NCBI GenBank assembly: GCA_009801015.1
Contig: VHZZ01004329.1
Coordinates: forward strand, 1 to 64,000
Direction of reading: 5' to 3'
Origin: Silene noctiflora
Lineage: Eukaryota; Streptophyta; Magnoliopsida; Caryophyllales; Caryophyllaceae
DNA length: 64,000 nucleotides
In this document: piece after piece, positions 53,541-63,390 of the stretch
Layout of the letters: each line of letters starts with the position of its first letter
Numbering within the stretch: the stretch's first letter is position 1
Translations under genes and position numbers: made by a program
The notes under the pieces: generated by a model
Seen by the model: the letters and a program-made list of their open reading frames with translations, nothing else
Told to the model about the DNA's origin: nothing
Database searches by the model: none

Positions 53541-55222
53541 GTAGTAGGTCTCTAGTGCTCCCTAACAAAAGAAATCTATTCAAAAAGCAACTACCAAGCA
53601 AGCTACAAGGTTGGCTGTGCTAGCATAACAACTGAGATCCTTATATGATTTTAGCAAGTAATAGTGGTTTCCACAAATAAAGAAGCTCTTAGTGCAAAAG
53701 CAAGACTATATAGTAAAGTCATTAGATAGAAAGACATTAGGTAGACACCCCCCGTTTTTTCTTTATAGAACTTTATATAAAAGGACAGGAAAGTACTTCA
53801 CAAAGAAAAGTTAGGAAGGGTCCGCTGTATCGGTCTGGGTAGGTCTAGTAAGAATCACTAGGAGATGGAAAAAAAGGGACAGCCTACTCTATACTCTGTG
53901 CTTGGATCGAAAAAAACAGGAGATAGGGGATTTCTAGAAAAAGTGTTTGAGTGTAAGTCTTACTCCGGGTGGTCCAACTGAGCCCAAGAAGCATGTTATC
54001 CCTTATAATAGAATATAGAAAAATATACCCTTGTTAATAGATTCGACTAAGAATAAGGGGACCCTCTTGTAGAGGACCTTTGTTTTGTATAATAGTCGAC
54101 TAATCTCGCCACTCGCCTGTGGTGGCTCCGTACTACTCAACTGTGGGTTAATTCCTAAATGAAAATAAGAATTGTCATCACTCATACGATGAAATATGAT
54201 TTACAACCATAGAAGACTAGTCTGCAACATGACATGCTTTCTACCAGAAATATATCATCTATCATCAACTCTTCTTCTTATACCCCCAGCTCTGTTGTGG
54301 AATGCTTTTTGTATATCTATTTGTATGAAAGGTTAAACTCTTCGAGCGCGTCATAAATCGTACATGGGTAAGATCATTCACGCGTGACATGTGGACTACT
54401 TCCTGAGTGTTACGTTACGCCAGAGTCAAGGTCTTATCGTCCTGGCTTACTTCTATATAATATAAGCAAGCTCATTTCAGGCTCATCCATAATAGAAAAA
54501 CCAATCGCATATCTCATCTTATCCTATAACTAGGTAAAAGAAGAGGATCTTATGCAGTCATTGCATCCGGGAAAGATTAAGACTGTCGACCCCTTTCCCT
54601 TTCTAGTACTTAGACTGATTCTCTAGCGGATTTCTCTCTTGCTTTAGAGCCTACTATCTTCTTTACTAGCTAGTTAGCCTATTGGGCACGCTTTTAATTG
54701 CATAGTAGGAAAAGCTTTTGTTTCAGAAAATCCCTATGTTTGATCGATAGTTTGAGCTTGTCCTGTTTTTTTTTCTTTATAGTAAGGTGTCAGTCTCGAT
54801 GCCTCGATCTATTCTATTGTTACTTGAGACTGCTATAGCTTCGACTCAAATCAGCTTACTTCGAAGGCTCTGGGAATTCAAAGGAAAGTGCACCTTAGAT
54901 TTTGATATTGATTGAGCAAAGGGGCACCTAATTACCCATTCAGTACAATCTTAGAATATATAAGAGAAAAGGAAGAGTCTGACTAGGTCCGAAAGAAAGC
55001 TAATCTAGTGGATCGCCTTCGAAGTAAGCTACCTTGACCATCTGCCGAAGTTCTAAATAAGATACTGCTCTAAGAGTCTAGAGTAAGTCGCCCTAGATTG
55101 AGCCCCAACTGACGTTCCGGGACGAAGGAAAGCCAGAAGCTCCCTGAGAAAGGAAAAGTACCCGTCTCTGAATAAGCGGAAAGCGGGTCAATTTTAAAGG
55201 ACCTAAAGACTAAAGATAAGAC

Positions 55223-56899
55223 CTAAGACTTAAGGCGGCGAGGTTGCGCGCGAGCCAAGTGACCTAAGTGCACAAGACTACTTTGCGCTACAAATCTCTC
55301 TTTTTTATAGGTTCTACGGACGGATGCCTCGTGTATCATCTGAGAGAAAAGAAGAATAGAGAGAGCAGTCATTAGAAGTAAAAAGCGCCATAAAAATCTT
55401 CCTCTTGTCTCATCTGTAGCAAAACTATGCACGGAAGCTAGCAAGCCTGACCGTATTGAAAAGGTTCCCAAGACAGAGGATAGAAAAGTCAGAAGAGAGA
55501 GAAGCAAAGTCCAAGAATGAAGAAGAGGGAAAATGACTGAATGAATACGAGCTGTGGCTAATACCCGAGGCATAAAGGAAGCATTCTCTACAGGATCCCG
55601 AAACCACCAGCCACCCCGACCTAATTCATGATGAGCCCACCAACTTCCTGGCAAGATGCCTACGGTTAAAAAGGACCGACATATCAAGAGCCAAATTCTA
55701 AGAGCTTCGGGGGCCGGGTCATAGACCACTGTCTTCGTGCAGCATGCCCAAGAAAGAGGAAAAGGACCAGACTCTTGCTTTAGATTATGAAAGCGAAAGA
55801 AAGGACTCGACTTGAACCGCAAAGCGCTCCTGTCCACTAGCGCTCTTGAAGAGAAAGAAGAAAAAGCTAAAAAGCTCGGACCAAGCTCTATTTGCCTACG
55901 AAAAAAGAAAGGAGGAGAGCATGGCCTGCCCCCAGCTTGGAATTTAAGGCTCGGAAAGAAATCGCTTCTTAGACGGGATCCAAGGCATAGAGCAGAGCAA
56001 AGGAGCGAGACAGTCTTTGAGGCGGCATCCTTACGCATTGTTGGCGAGTAGAGTGCCACAATTCCAGTCATCATTTTTGATATAGCTAAGACAAAGACGA
56101 TAGCACTGGCGACGGCTCCGGCGTAAAGACAAGGCGGGTGTATTGCTGATATAGGATCTTGTAAAACGGGATTTGATTCCGCAAGCGGCTCGGTACAAAG
56201 AAAGAAATTACGAAGAAAAGGATCGGAACTCGCTGATAAGAAAGGAAAGAAAAAGAAAGCAATGCCAAGAGCTAAGGAAAGACCCTCTTTATCTAGAGAG
56301 AAGGATCTAGCTTGATCAGCTCGGATCAGATAGAAGAAAGGATCAGTCCTTTTGACTTCTAGCGAACCATGGGAGTGCCTCGAGGACAGAAGAGGAAACT
56401 TTTGACTTGCCGGGGAAACAGAAAAAGGAGATGAAGCAGAAAGAGTGCGCTGAACCAAGGGAGTGGACAACTGACGTTCGGAAAGAGAGTCCGCGTAACG
56501 AGCAAGAGTGGAGCTATCAACGAAATTTAAGACAAAGCAAAAAAGAAGACTTTCTCGAGGGCCTACACGCTTTGACCTACTTTTCAAAGAACTTTGGCAG
56601 CCACCACGGTAACACAGAAGGAAGACATAAAGAGTCAAGATCCGACACCATAATAAAAGACTACCTTCATGATTAGACCATGTCCCGGAAATTTGATAAA
56701 AGAAAGCCGCATTCGCACTTAAGACCTTGGAATTTGATAAGTTATTCGAAATATGACTAAACAAAAGACCAAAGAAAGAGAGATTCATACAGAAAAAGCC
56801 GGACGATGCACCAAACGCTGGGGGTTCCTTCTTCTTGTAAGTGAATGAAATGAAAAGAGCCATAAAGAACGAATAATGAAAGAATTCAAAGATTGACAT
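55223..56899 (-). CDS. ccmFN: Cytochrome c maturation protein CcmFN (haem lyase N-terminal subunit)
   Basis: The 558-codon frame encodes the N-terminal part of CcmF, an inner-membrane haem lyase that attaches haem to apocytochromes c and c1. In plants CcmF is split, and the partner ccmFC is not in this window. The start is ATG followed by the family opening MSIFEFFHYS. Family landmarks are the YQISGTWSNHEGS stretch (residues 68-80, with H77), the DPISAIHPPC stretch (248-257), the tryptophan-rich WWD haem-handling segment (about 412-447, with WW at 420-421 and 431-432), the LHSW motif (460-463) and RRTYKK (528-533). Many segments are hydrophobic, as expected of a multi-pass membrane protein. 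Length is slightly below the usual 570-600 residues. The extreme C-terminus (RRLKS, stop TAG) differs from the usual ending and the middle (about 105-200, 300-390) is very divergent. CGG or CGT arginine codons at 86, 408, 445 and 451 stand where other plants have W or C, so C-to-U editing is expected there. Identification is firm; function is inferred from the intact frame. Confidence 0.97.
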   Translation of the reverse strand: MSIFEFFHYSFFMALFISFTYKKKEPPAFGASSGFFCMNLSFFGLLFSHISNNLSNSKVLSANAAFFYQISGTWSNHEGSLLLWCRILTLYVFLLCYRGGCQSSLKSRSKRVGPRESLLFCFVLNFVDSSTLARYADSLSERQLSTPLVQRTLSASSPFSVSPASQKFPLLSSRHSHGSLEVKRTDPFFYLIRADQARSFSLDKEGLSLALGIAFFFFPFLSASSDPFLRNFFLCTEPLAESNPVLQDPISAIHPPCLYAGAVASAIVFVLAISKMMTGIVALYSPTMRKDAASKTVSLLCSALCLGSRLRSDFFPSLKFQAGGRPCSPPFFFRRQIELGPSFLAFSSFSSRALVDRSALRFKSSPFFRFHNLKQESGPFPLSWACCTKTVVYDPAPEALRIWLLICRSFLTVGILPGSWWAHHELGRGGWWFRDPVENASFMPRVLATARIHSVIFPLLHSWTLLLSLLTFLSSVLGTFSIRSGLLASVHSFATDETRGRFLWRFLLLMTALSILLFSQMIHEASVRRTYKKERFVAQSSLVHLGHLARAQPRRLKS

Positions 56900-57383
56900 T
56901 GAATTGAGAGTGACGTGACTGCTCTTAACTAAGAGCTCGATCCCTTATTCCTAGCATCCTGTCGTTGACCGATGATCTACAAGAAAAGAAGAACTTAGGC
57001 GAGTGACGCTCTTATGACCATTTATGTTATGAAGGACTGATTTAATGAGCAGAAAGCTTTTCCTCTTTCAACCAAGAAAATTATGAATTTGACTTTCTAA
57101 TCAAATGGGTCCCTCCCTAACTAATGACTTTGCTTTTGCTTTACTTTATTTGAGAACTCGAAAGAGAAAATGCTGCTTCTAATCTTTTTTTTTTGATCAA
57201 TGCTGCGTTTTCCCTTTGTTTTTGTAGATTTTTTAATTTATATCCTTTCGTATAATTAAAGTAGTAAGAAGGATTGATTCTATTCCCTTCCCTCACGAAG
57301 GACTCTATATCCTCTCTTTTATTTGCTTTCTTTGAATTGGTACTCGCCTATTCCTTTCTTAAGCCCTTTGCTTTTTTCTTTTT
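56900..57383 (-). other. 5' flank of ccmFN
   Basis: No coding signal. It should contain the ccmFN 5' leader; the only candidate promoter word is at 57008-57016. The AT-rich run near 57180-57270 is poly-T rich on the plus strand. Confidence 0.5.
57008..57016 (-). promoter_or_regulatory. Possible CRTA-type promoter core upstream of ccmFN
   Basis: Read on the minus strand this is CATAAGAGC, eight of nine bases of the dicot mitochondrial consensus CRTAAGAGA. It lies about 110 bases before the ccmFN start codon and in the same orientation. Position is the only support. Exact nine-base matches also occur far from any gene in this window, so a chance match is quite possible. Confidence 0.15.
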
Positions 57384-57493
57384 CTCGTCGCTTCGGCGAA
57401 TCACTTCAGCCCCGATACATTTTCGGTGCCACGGAGCTAGACCAGTGAGCTATTACGCTTTCTTCAAAAGTTGGCTGCTTCTAAGCCCACATC
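57384..57493 (-). rRNA. rrn26: 26S rRNA fragment (GTPase-associated centre), best copy
   Basis: The minus strand reads GGGCTTAGAAGCAGCCAAC, then GAAAGCGTAATAGCTCACTGG, then GTGGCACCGAAAATGTATC and ends in GAAGCGACGAG. These are consecutive parts of the L11-binding GTPase-associated region of large-subunit rRNA and its 3' flank, about 110 bases in all. Sequence on either side does not continue the rRNA, so it is an isolated fragment. The ORF seen on the other strand here is a shadow. Confidence 0.85.
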
Positions 57494-57710
57494 TGACGTT
57501 GTGATTCTCTTTGTACCCTTCTTTTCGTACCTTAGGTAAGTGAGAGTTGTTTAAAGGTCCAGTGGGTCTAGTAATGCTTGGTGATTCCCGAGACTATATA
57601 CGCGGATAATTAAACTGGATTACCTCGATAAGCTGGCACTAAGTTACTTACGAAAAAAGGAGGTTTCTAACGATCTTTGCTAACTTTAAAGTAGGTTGCG
57701 AATTCAGAAG

Positions 57711-57773
57711 GTAGCTCGATCTGTGAGCTATCATGTTTTAAATTTTAAAGGCTGGCAGCTTCTAAGCCCACCT
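57711..57773 (-). rRNA. rrn26: Degenerate 26S rRNA fragment (GTPase-associated centre)
   Basis: The minus strand reads GTGGGCTTAGAAGCTGCCAG and later GATAGCTCACAGATCGAG. This matches the same rRNA region as the fragment about 220 bases away on the same strand, but with many more changes in the loop between the two blocks. It is probably an older or independently derived copy. Confidence 0.6.
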
Positions 57774-58184
57774 CTTCTATTTCTGGATGTCGTGGGTCAA
57801 TTACTGTTACTTACTGGATGTCGAGCTTTCTCATCTTCTACTTATTACTTCTCCTCTATTTTCCTACCCTACCTACTTGATGGCAAGTCTTGTAGGTGGG
57901 TTGGTCTGTGAGAGTTAGTGCCCTTCCTAAGTTGCTTGAAGGTTTAAGCAGATAGCTTGCTCTATTTTTGATCATGAATTTCATGATTCTTATTTTAAGT
58001 TAAAAAGGTGTGAATTTTCCGGAACAGAATCCACTTAGGGCAGCCTTAGGTTTAATGAATGCTCCGGAAAAAAGGGCTTTCCCTCTTCTAATTCTGGCGC
58101 TGTCTTATTTACGAACGATTAGATGCCATCTGAACTAATTGAATTCTTTAATATATCTTAATAAAAGGATGAAAGAAAGTGGTC

Positions 58185-58298
58185 TCAAAAGACGAATAGG
58201 ATTAAGAAGGCTATCATGAGGGCAAATAAAGCGATAGCTTCTGTTAGAGCAAAGCCTAAGATTGCGTATCCAAAGAGTTGTTTAGCCAAGGAGGTTTT
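58185..58298 (-). pseudogene. atp9: atp9 3' end (ATP synthase subunit 9/c), truncated
   Basis: On the minus strand this encodes about 37 residues containing [16 protein letters not shown], then [19 protein letters not shown] and a TGA stop. This is the second transmembrane helix of the ATP synthase c-ring subunit, with the essential Glu in TEAIALF. The full protein is about 74 residues. The N-terminal helix and the start are missing, because upstream of about 58298 the resemblance stops and a TAG interrupts the frame. Three features normally created by RNA editing are written in the DNA: Leu instead of Pro after ALFA, Leu instead of Ser near the end, and the TGA stop instead of CGA. It is most likely a partial copy made by recombination; a full atp9 should exist elsewhere. 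It sits inside a patch of rRNA fragments. Confidence 0.85.
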
Positions 58299-58411
58299 TT
58301 TTACATACTGTGCTGAATTTCTGGCTTTTGCAGCTCGAATTTTCTATCTCGCCCCCTGAAGCGATTTCGAAACCTGATCCACCTTTTATTGTCTAAGGTG
58401 ACTCTTTCTTT

Positions 58412-59056
58412 TTACTTATTGGTAGGATTCTTTCTGATCCCACCTACCTCGATGCAATAGGCCTTATAACTTTTGATCAGGCTCTCAACGCGATCATCCC
58501 AAAGAGGCTTTTTCCTTTGACCAATCCTTTGGCCTATTAGAAAGAGGGATCCCCCGCAGTAGCCTTTCGGGAATTGTCTCTTTATCGAATCTACTGTTTT
58601 CTTTACCTTTTCGCTCAAAAGGAGCGATTAGATTCAAATAAAGCAATCTATTGATAGTTCGTAATGGCGCTTCCCTATTTGCTAGGACATAGTTAAATAG
58701 ACGGCGAAAGTGTGCCGCGCCCGCTGGAGTTGATACAAAAGAATTACCCGCGGGTAGGATCCTTATTTCATGGTTGAGAGTTGACGTGAAGAGGCGAGTA
58801 GGAGCGTCTCGCACAGGTGAGGATGAATCTGCTTTTGTATAGATTCAAGAAAGGTTACCCCCAGATAGGTACTTAGACCCGGAAGTCTCTCGCCAATCTT
58901 AAGAGCGATTAGACCTGCTCTCTTTCCCAGATCCTCGTCTAGGAGAAAATAAGATAGAATGCGCAAAGCAGCACGCTGACTATATCGGCATAGAGGAACG
59001 GATCCAACCCGGCTTATACGGCATTGGCCAAAAGAAAGCAATTCCCCTCCCAACAT
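58412..59056 (-). other. Cluster of overlapping same-strand ORFs, unrecognised
   Basis: Three minus-strand ORFs overlap here: 58763-59056 (97 aa, includes ILSYFLLDEDLGKRAGLIAL), 58494-58814 (106 aa, includes PAGAAHFRRLFNYVLANREA) and 58412-58618 (68 aa). They are in different frames and follow one another 5' to 3'. Their composition, with charged residues mixed with helical hydrophobic stretches, looks more protein-like than most chance ORFs in this window. That pattern suggests the remains of a longer coding sequence of unknown origin. I do not recognise the family. The cluster lies just upstream of the atp9 tail on the same strand, within the rRNA-fragment patch, so it may have arrived with that DNA. 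Confidence 0.35.
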
Positions 59057-59874
59057 AAAACAGTTATGGTTGTTAAGGAAGGAAGCAAAAGTAGGTAGTT
59101 GAGCTAATCACTTCCATAAAAAAAAAGAAGGCAGCTTCTATCCGAGCAGTGGGTGCTATTAGTCAGCTAAAAGGGGAGTTTAAGGGGGATAACTTTCATA
59201 TGTGAATGAATTAAGTCAGCTCAAGGTCATAAGGAATCTAATGAAAATATCATATTTAAGTAAGGACATTCTTTATTAAATAAAAAAAATGGCATTACAG
59301 TATACTCAACAGAGAAATTCCCCGTTGTCCATACAAGTGGGGCAAGAGACCTTATATCATTAAGAAGGGAGTGACTTCAAACACCTTATACTATAGTAGC
59401 TTTCAGAACTAGTAGCAGGGGTGGTGTAATAGTCAACAAAGGCATATTATACATGTAAGAGATAGAGCTTAGAATCATTTGACCTTTTCCTACACACTTA
59501 AGACTCGGTATACTTAAGAAAGGCAAGATTTGGAAAGCGCAGTCTGTGCTCTATAAGAAGTAACCGTAACGAGCGTTGGTGCTCCTATTAATAGAATACT
59601 TCAATCAGACTTTCGAGGTGTTCTTAGTTTAGGGGTTTGGCTCGAAATCCCACTAATCCCTTCTGGCAATACCGCCCAACTGCTGCTTATGAGTCTTCAA
59701 AGGATAAATAGGACCTAGCAAAGCTGCTTGGTCGAAGACTATTCCTGTCAAACCGGGCCTATGAGTCAATCTCCCTTCCAATCTCCAGTTGCAATCATAA
59801 TTAGACACAACTACCTTATTATAACTAGTTATAACTTGAAAAAAAAAAGAAAAGACTGATCCGTAATAATTATT
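59057..59874. other. Non-coding spacer in the rearranged patch
   Basis: Lies between the unidentified ORF cluster and the inverted rRNA fragment. The 87-codon minus-strand ORF at 59653-59916 runs through the rRNA fragment on the wrong strand and is treated as a shadow. Nothing else is recognised. Confidence 0.6.
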
Positions 59875-59914
59875 CGCTTTGAAGAAAGCATAATAGCTCA
59901 CTGGTCTAGCTCTC
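59875..59914 (+). rRNA. rrn26: Short 26S rRNA fragment, inverted relative to the 57.4 kb copy
   Basis: About 40 bases, including GAAGAAAGCATAATAGCTCA and CTGGTCTAGCTC, match the centre of the GTPase-associated region of LSU rRNA. Over about 32 bases it differs from the 57.4 kb copy at only one position, but lies on the opposite strand. Sequence before and after does not resemble rRNA. Confidence 0.7.
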
Positions 59915-61669
59915 ATTTTCTGGTTTGTTATTGGATAAGGCTTTCATCAACCCAGGGTCTCGTATCGAATAAGGTATCGACCAAATTATAAAATTATAGA
60001 ATTCCAAAAAAAGCTTTAATGCCCCAATTATTTTGATTTGACTTTGATTCACGGAAGTGCTCCTAAAGAGTACATTAAGTATAAGTTAAGTGATTCCAAG
60101 GGAATATCCAGAAAAAATGCTCTTTTACACATCATTTCAAACGTGAAGCCGGTGTGCTCATCTTCTTCCAATACAGGGTCTTCGTCTCGTTCTTGTTTTG
60201 GGATGAACTGGCTCGCTTGCCCGATGAAACTTTTGCTTTGGTATCGACTTTGGGTTCGTGATTAATTCCCCGAGGAAGGGTAAGCTAGGCTGAACCCTTA
60301 GACTCCTACACAAGAATTCTAGGAAGCATTAGGCGAGGTAGATTAATGCAAAGAAAGCACAGACCTATAACAAGCGGAAGTGGCACGAAGAGAGAAACGA
60401 ACGTCGAGTCGAAGACGGATAAAGAAAGGAGGCAGCTGTAGTGATTGCTGTTTTTTTTCTGCTGCTAATGGTGGAAAGAAAGGTCCCACTTCTTAGAGAG
60501 CTTCAATTTTACACTTAGTGTAGGAGGGTCTCTTTACTATACTATTACTATAGTAGCTAGCTTTAGAACAACAGCTTATCCTACATAGTCAGAGCGGGAG
60601 AGTAGATTAAGACAAAGTAAGCGTATCTCGGTTGAATTCCCTTTCTTGGTTGGCCCTTTTAGTATAGTCTTATCACAAGTGAAAGAATAGAGTGGGAAGT
60701 AGAAAGGTAAGTTATGCCGGTTCGTTGACGCCTTATGAGAGAGTGCTCCGTAGCTTTGGTAAGGATGCCCGCCCCCTGTCGTAGGGGTCAAGTCAAAGAA
60801 ATACCAGTCCATTCAGCAATTCTCGAATTCGGCGATTAAATCCAGCTACGTGGGTTGGACTCCGCAAGCTAACCTCTTTTTTTTGGTAGTGCACAGTCAA
60901 CAAGCAAAGTGTGCCTAGCTTTAAGTTTGAGTTTCAGTAATGGAAGGAGCGAACGAAAGATCAAGATGAGAAAATCTTGCTGCCGAAGATTTCCAGTACA
61001 TGAAGGGCGAAATAAAAAAAAATGAATCAAAGAGCGCCTTTCTCTTCTCTTCAAGGTCAAGTTGAAACGTCCTTCTTATGTTCGAGGTCAGCTGAAATCA
61101 CACCCACCTGCAGTAGCAGGGCTATAGGACCGACAAAAAAAATAGAAATTCCAAGTTAAGTTCAAGAAGAAGAAGATAAAGATCAGACAAGATTTAACCT
61201 TTTTTCTTTCTATATTAAATAAGGAAGTGAGGAAAGAATTCCAAAGCCTATATATAATATATAAGAAAAGAAAAAGCAAAGCACAGAAAGCAGACATTTT
61301 TTATGGGGATGATTTCTTCGTTTACATTCGATTGCGAAAGCGCTTGAGGAAGAGGGTCCCCCCTATTTGTGCATTCTTTTGGTTTAATGATTTTCTTGGT
61401 GGTTTGGGAGGAAAAAAGCCTTTACTTTACTTATTATAATTTTACTCAGGAAGAGTTGGAGTGAGTGTGCCCTACCTATGATATTATGAAAAAGTTTTCA
61501 AAAATGGTGGGATTTTTGTTGGTAAGAAGTCTTTTCTCAGTCTCCTAGGTAGCTGTAGGAGGAAATAAATCAGGTTTGAACAAGCTCTTCGCTTGGAATG
61601 AATAAGCGTAGAAGGAAGGAGTCTCATATAAAAAGACTCCATCGGAAGACTAAAACCAGGGTATTCCTC

Positions 61670-61709
61670 TTCTTTATGGGAGTAGCTGTTTCTTTATGGG
61701 AGTAGCTGT
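61670..61709. repeat. Exact 20-base tandem duplication
   Basis: TTCTTTATGGGAGTAGCTGT occurs twice in direct succession (61670-61689, 61690-61709). Confidence 0.95.
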
Positions 61710-63365
61710 GCCGTGAAGGGCCTACCATTAATGGGGCTTGCTTGGCATACTAATCCACAATCTCGCCGGCCTCCTTCCGGAATTGAGAAGAAAATTCATG
61801 GAATCGGGCATAAAATAGAAAATCCCACTGCTGCTAGACAGTTTTGAATTCGACTGAGGGACCCGCTTAAAAGGTTAAAGGTAAGGAGAGAATTCCTATG
61901 CCGCGTCCCAGTAGCACAATCCAAACCGGTTAAGATAGTCGAATACCGGATCGGCCGAAGTCCTCTCTTACTTCGGCCGATCTTTACTTGACTTTGCGCT
62001 CCCATCTTACGCTGTAACTAGGGGGCGTGCGAGAATTTTACTGGGGAGAAGGTAATCGTGCAACAATGGAAATTGCACGACGAAAGTTCGATGAAGCACA
62101 GGCCGCCTACTTAACATGGGAAAGAGAAAAGATTTCTAGTTCTAGTATCTGATTTGCATCGAGCTTCGTTCCAAGCAATGCTTCGACGAGTGGGTGGGGG
62201 CAAAAGAGCTCTTAGTGAATCTTTTAACGAGTTCGCCGGGAAAGGCCAATGATGATCTCTTTATACTTCCCTTGGCCAGCCCAGAGTCATTAAGTCAATC
62301 TTTAAGTACAAAAGATGATTATGTTTTTCTTCACATCAGACTAAAGTTGATCAGAGATTCAAGCTAAATGCAACCATTAATTCAAGTAAGGTAGCCTTTC
62401 CTTCTTTTTAACTATCTAATTAGAAAGGCATTCGACCAGAAATGAATGAAAAGAATTTAGATCGTCTACCTATCTTCAAAGGCCTTTTCCCCTCAAATTC
62501 TTTCAAACTTTTCTTTCTGTTACTTTTCATCAGGGCTTCGCCTTAGTTTGAACTTCGAGCTCTTCTTGACCCTGTGGTTTTGCAAGGCACGAATCATCCG
62601 ATATCCTTTGGATATTAAGTAGTGTACCAGGTTTTAAAAGACTAATCCGCAGTGAGACCTTATACGTAGGTTTCAAAGTAAAGACTGTCTGTGAGCATCT
62701 TTCTTTTTTGGAAGGTATCAGATAATCATACCAGCTGGTAGCTCAATATAGAAACACTTAGTGCAATTACAATTCGATGCTCACAAATTCAGATAGGCTG
62801 TTGAAGGATTAGACACGTAGGCCAGAAGGAAGAGGATAAACTTCAAACAAGGGATTTCTCGACATTAGGCCTTGAGGGGGCAGGTGGATTATTAAGACTA
62901 TGTTATAGGTTTACGAAGGAACTCCGGTTTAGAGAGCCCACTTGCTAAGATAGAGGCAGGCCAATCGGATAGAGTAGTTGATATAATAGACTGACGAAAA
63001 GAAAGAAGGGTAAAAAACAATTGATGATAGAATCTCTGTTCTTTTTGGAATCCCAATCCCATCATGCTTTAGCCCGAGATAAATTAACTTGCTAGACCTA
63101 TCATATCATAGCAAGGGGGTAGGCGGCAGATGCTCTACGCTCACAGGAAGTCAATTCTATGCCTGGCTTTGAGTGGGCTTGATCGTGGTTACAGTTGGTA
63201 TAACTTAGAAGTTCTAAGATAGAGTGCGCAAAAGCTCATACACTAAGAAAGGGCGATTTACCCATCTTTTAACCCAAGCCTCACTAAGTAAGCAGTTACT
63301 GGGACTGAAGTTGAATATTCTTCTTTTTTTATATTCCTTTAAGTTCGGATGTCATATAAAGGCAC

Positions 63366-63390
63366 AAGGCTCTTTATAGCTCGAAGAGGA
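63366..63390 (+). repeat. Dispersed 26-base repeat, copy 3
   Basis: Shares the core TTTATAGCTCGAAGAGGA with the copies at 16367 and 24441, with small changes at its left end. Confidence 0.85.

Larger units (their letters stand above)
44455..55222. other. Non-coding, ORF-poor region before ccmFN
   Basis: No recognisable gene. From 48440 to 52035 almost no frame reaches 60 codons. Contains tandem duplications at 49172 and 53521. Exact CATAAGAGA words at 52080-52088 and 53178-53186 are on the plus strand and have no recognised gene behind them. Confidence 0.65.

Noticed and set aside
55812-56676. Plus-strand ORFs of 79 and 89 codons inside ccmFN
   Set aside because: Antisense shadows of the ccmFN frame.
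60038-60265. Possible LINE reverse-transcriptase trace (LIHGSAPKEY)
   Set aside because: The following catalytic and loop motifs are absent; too short to support.
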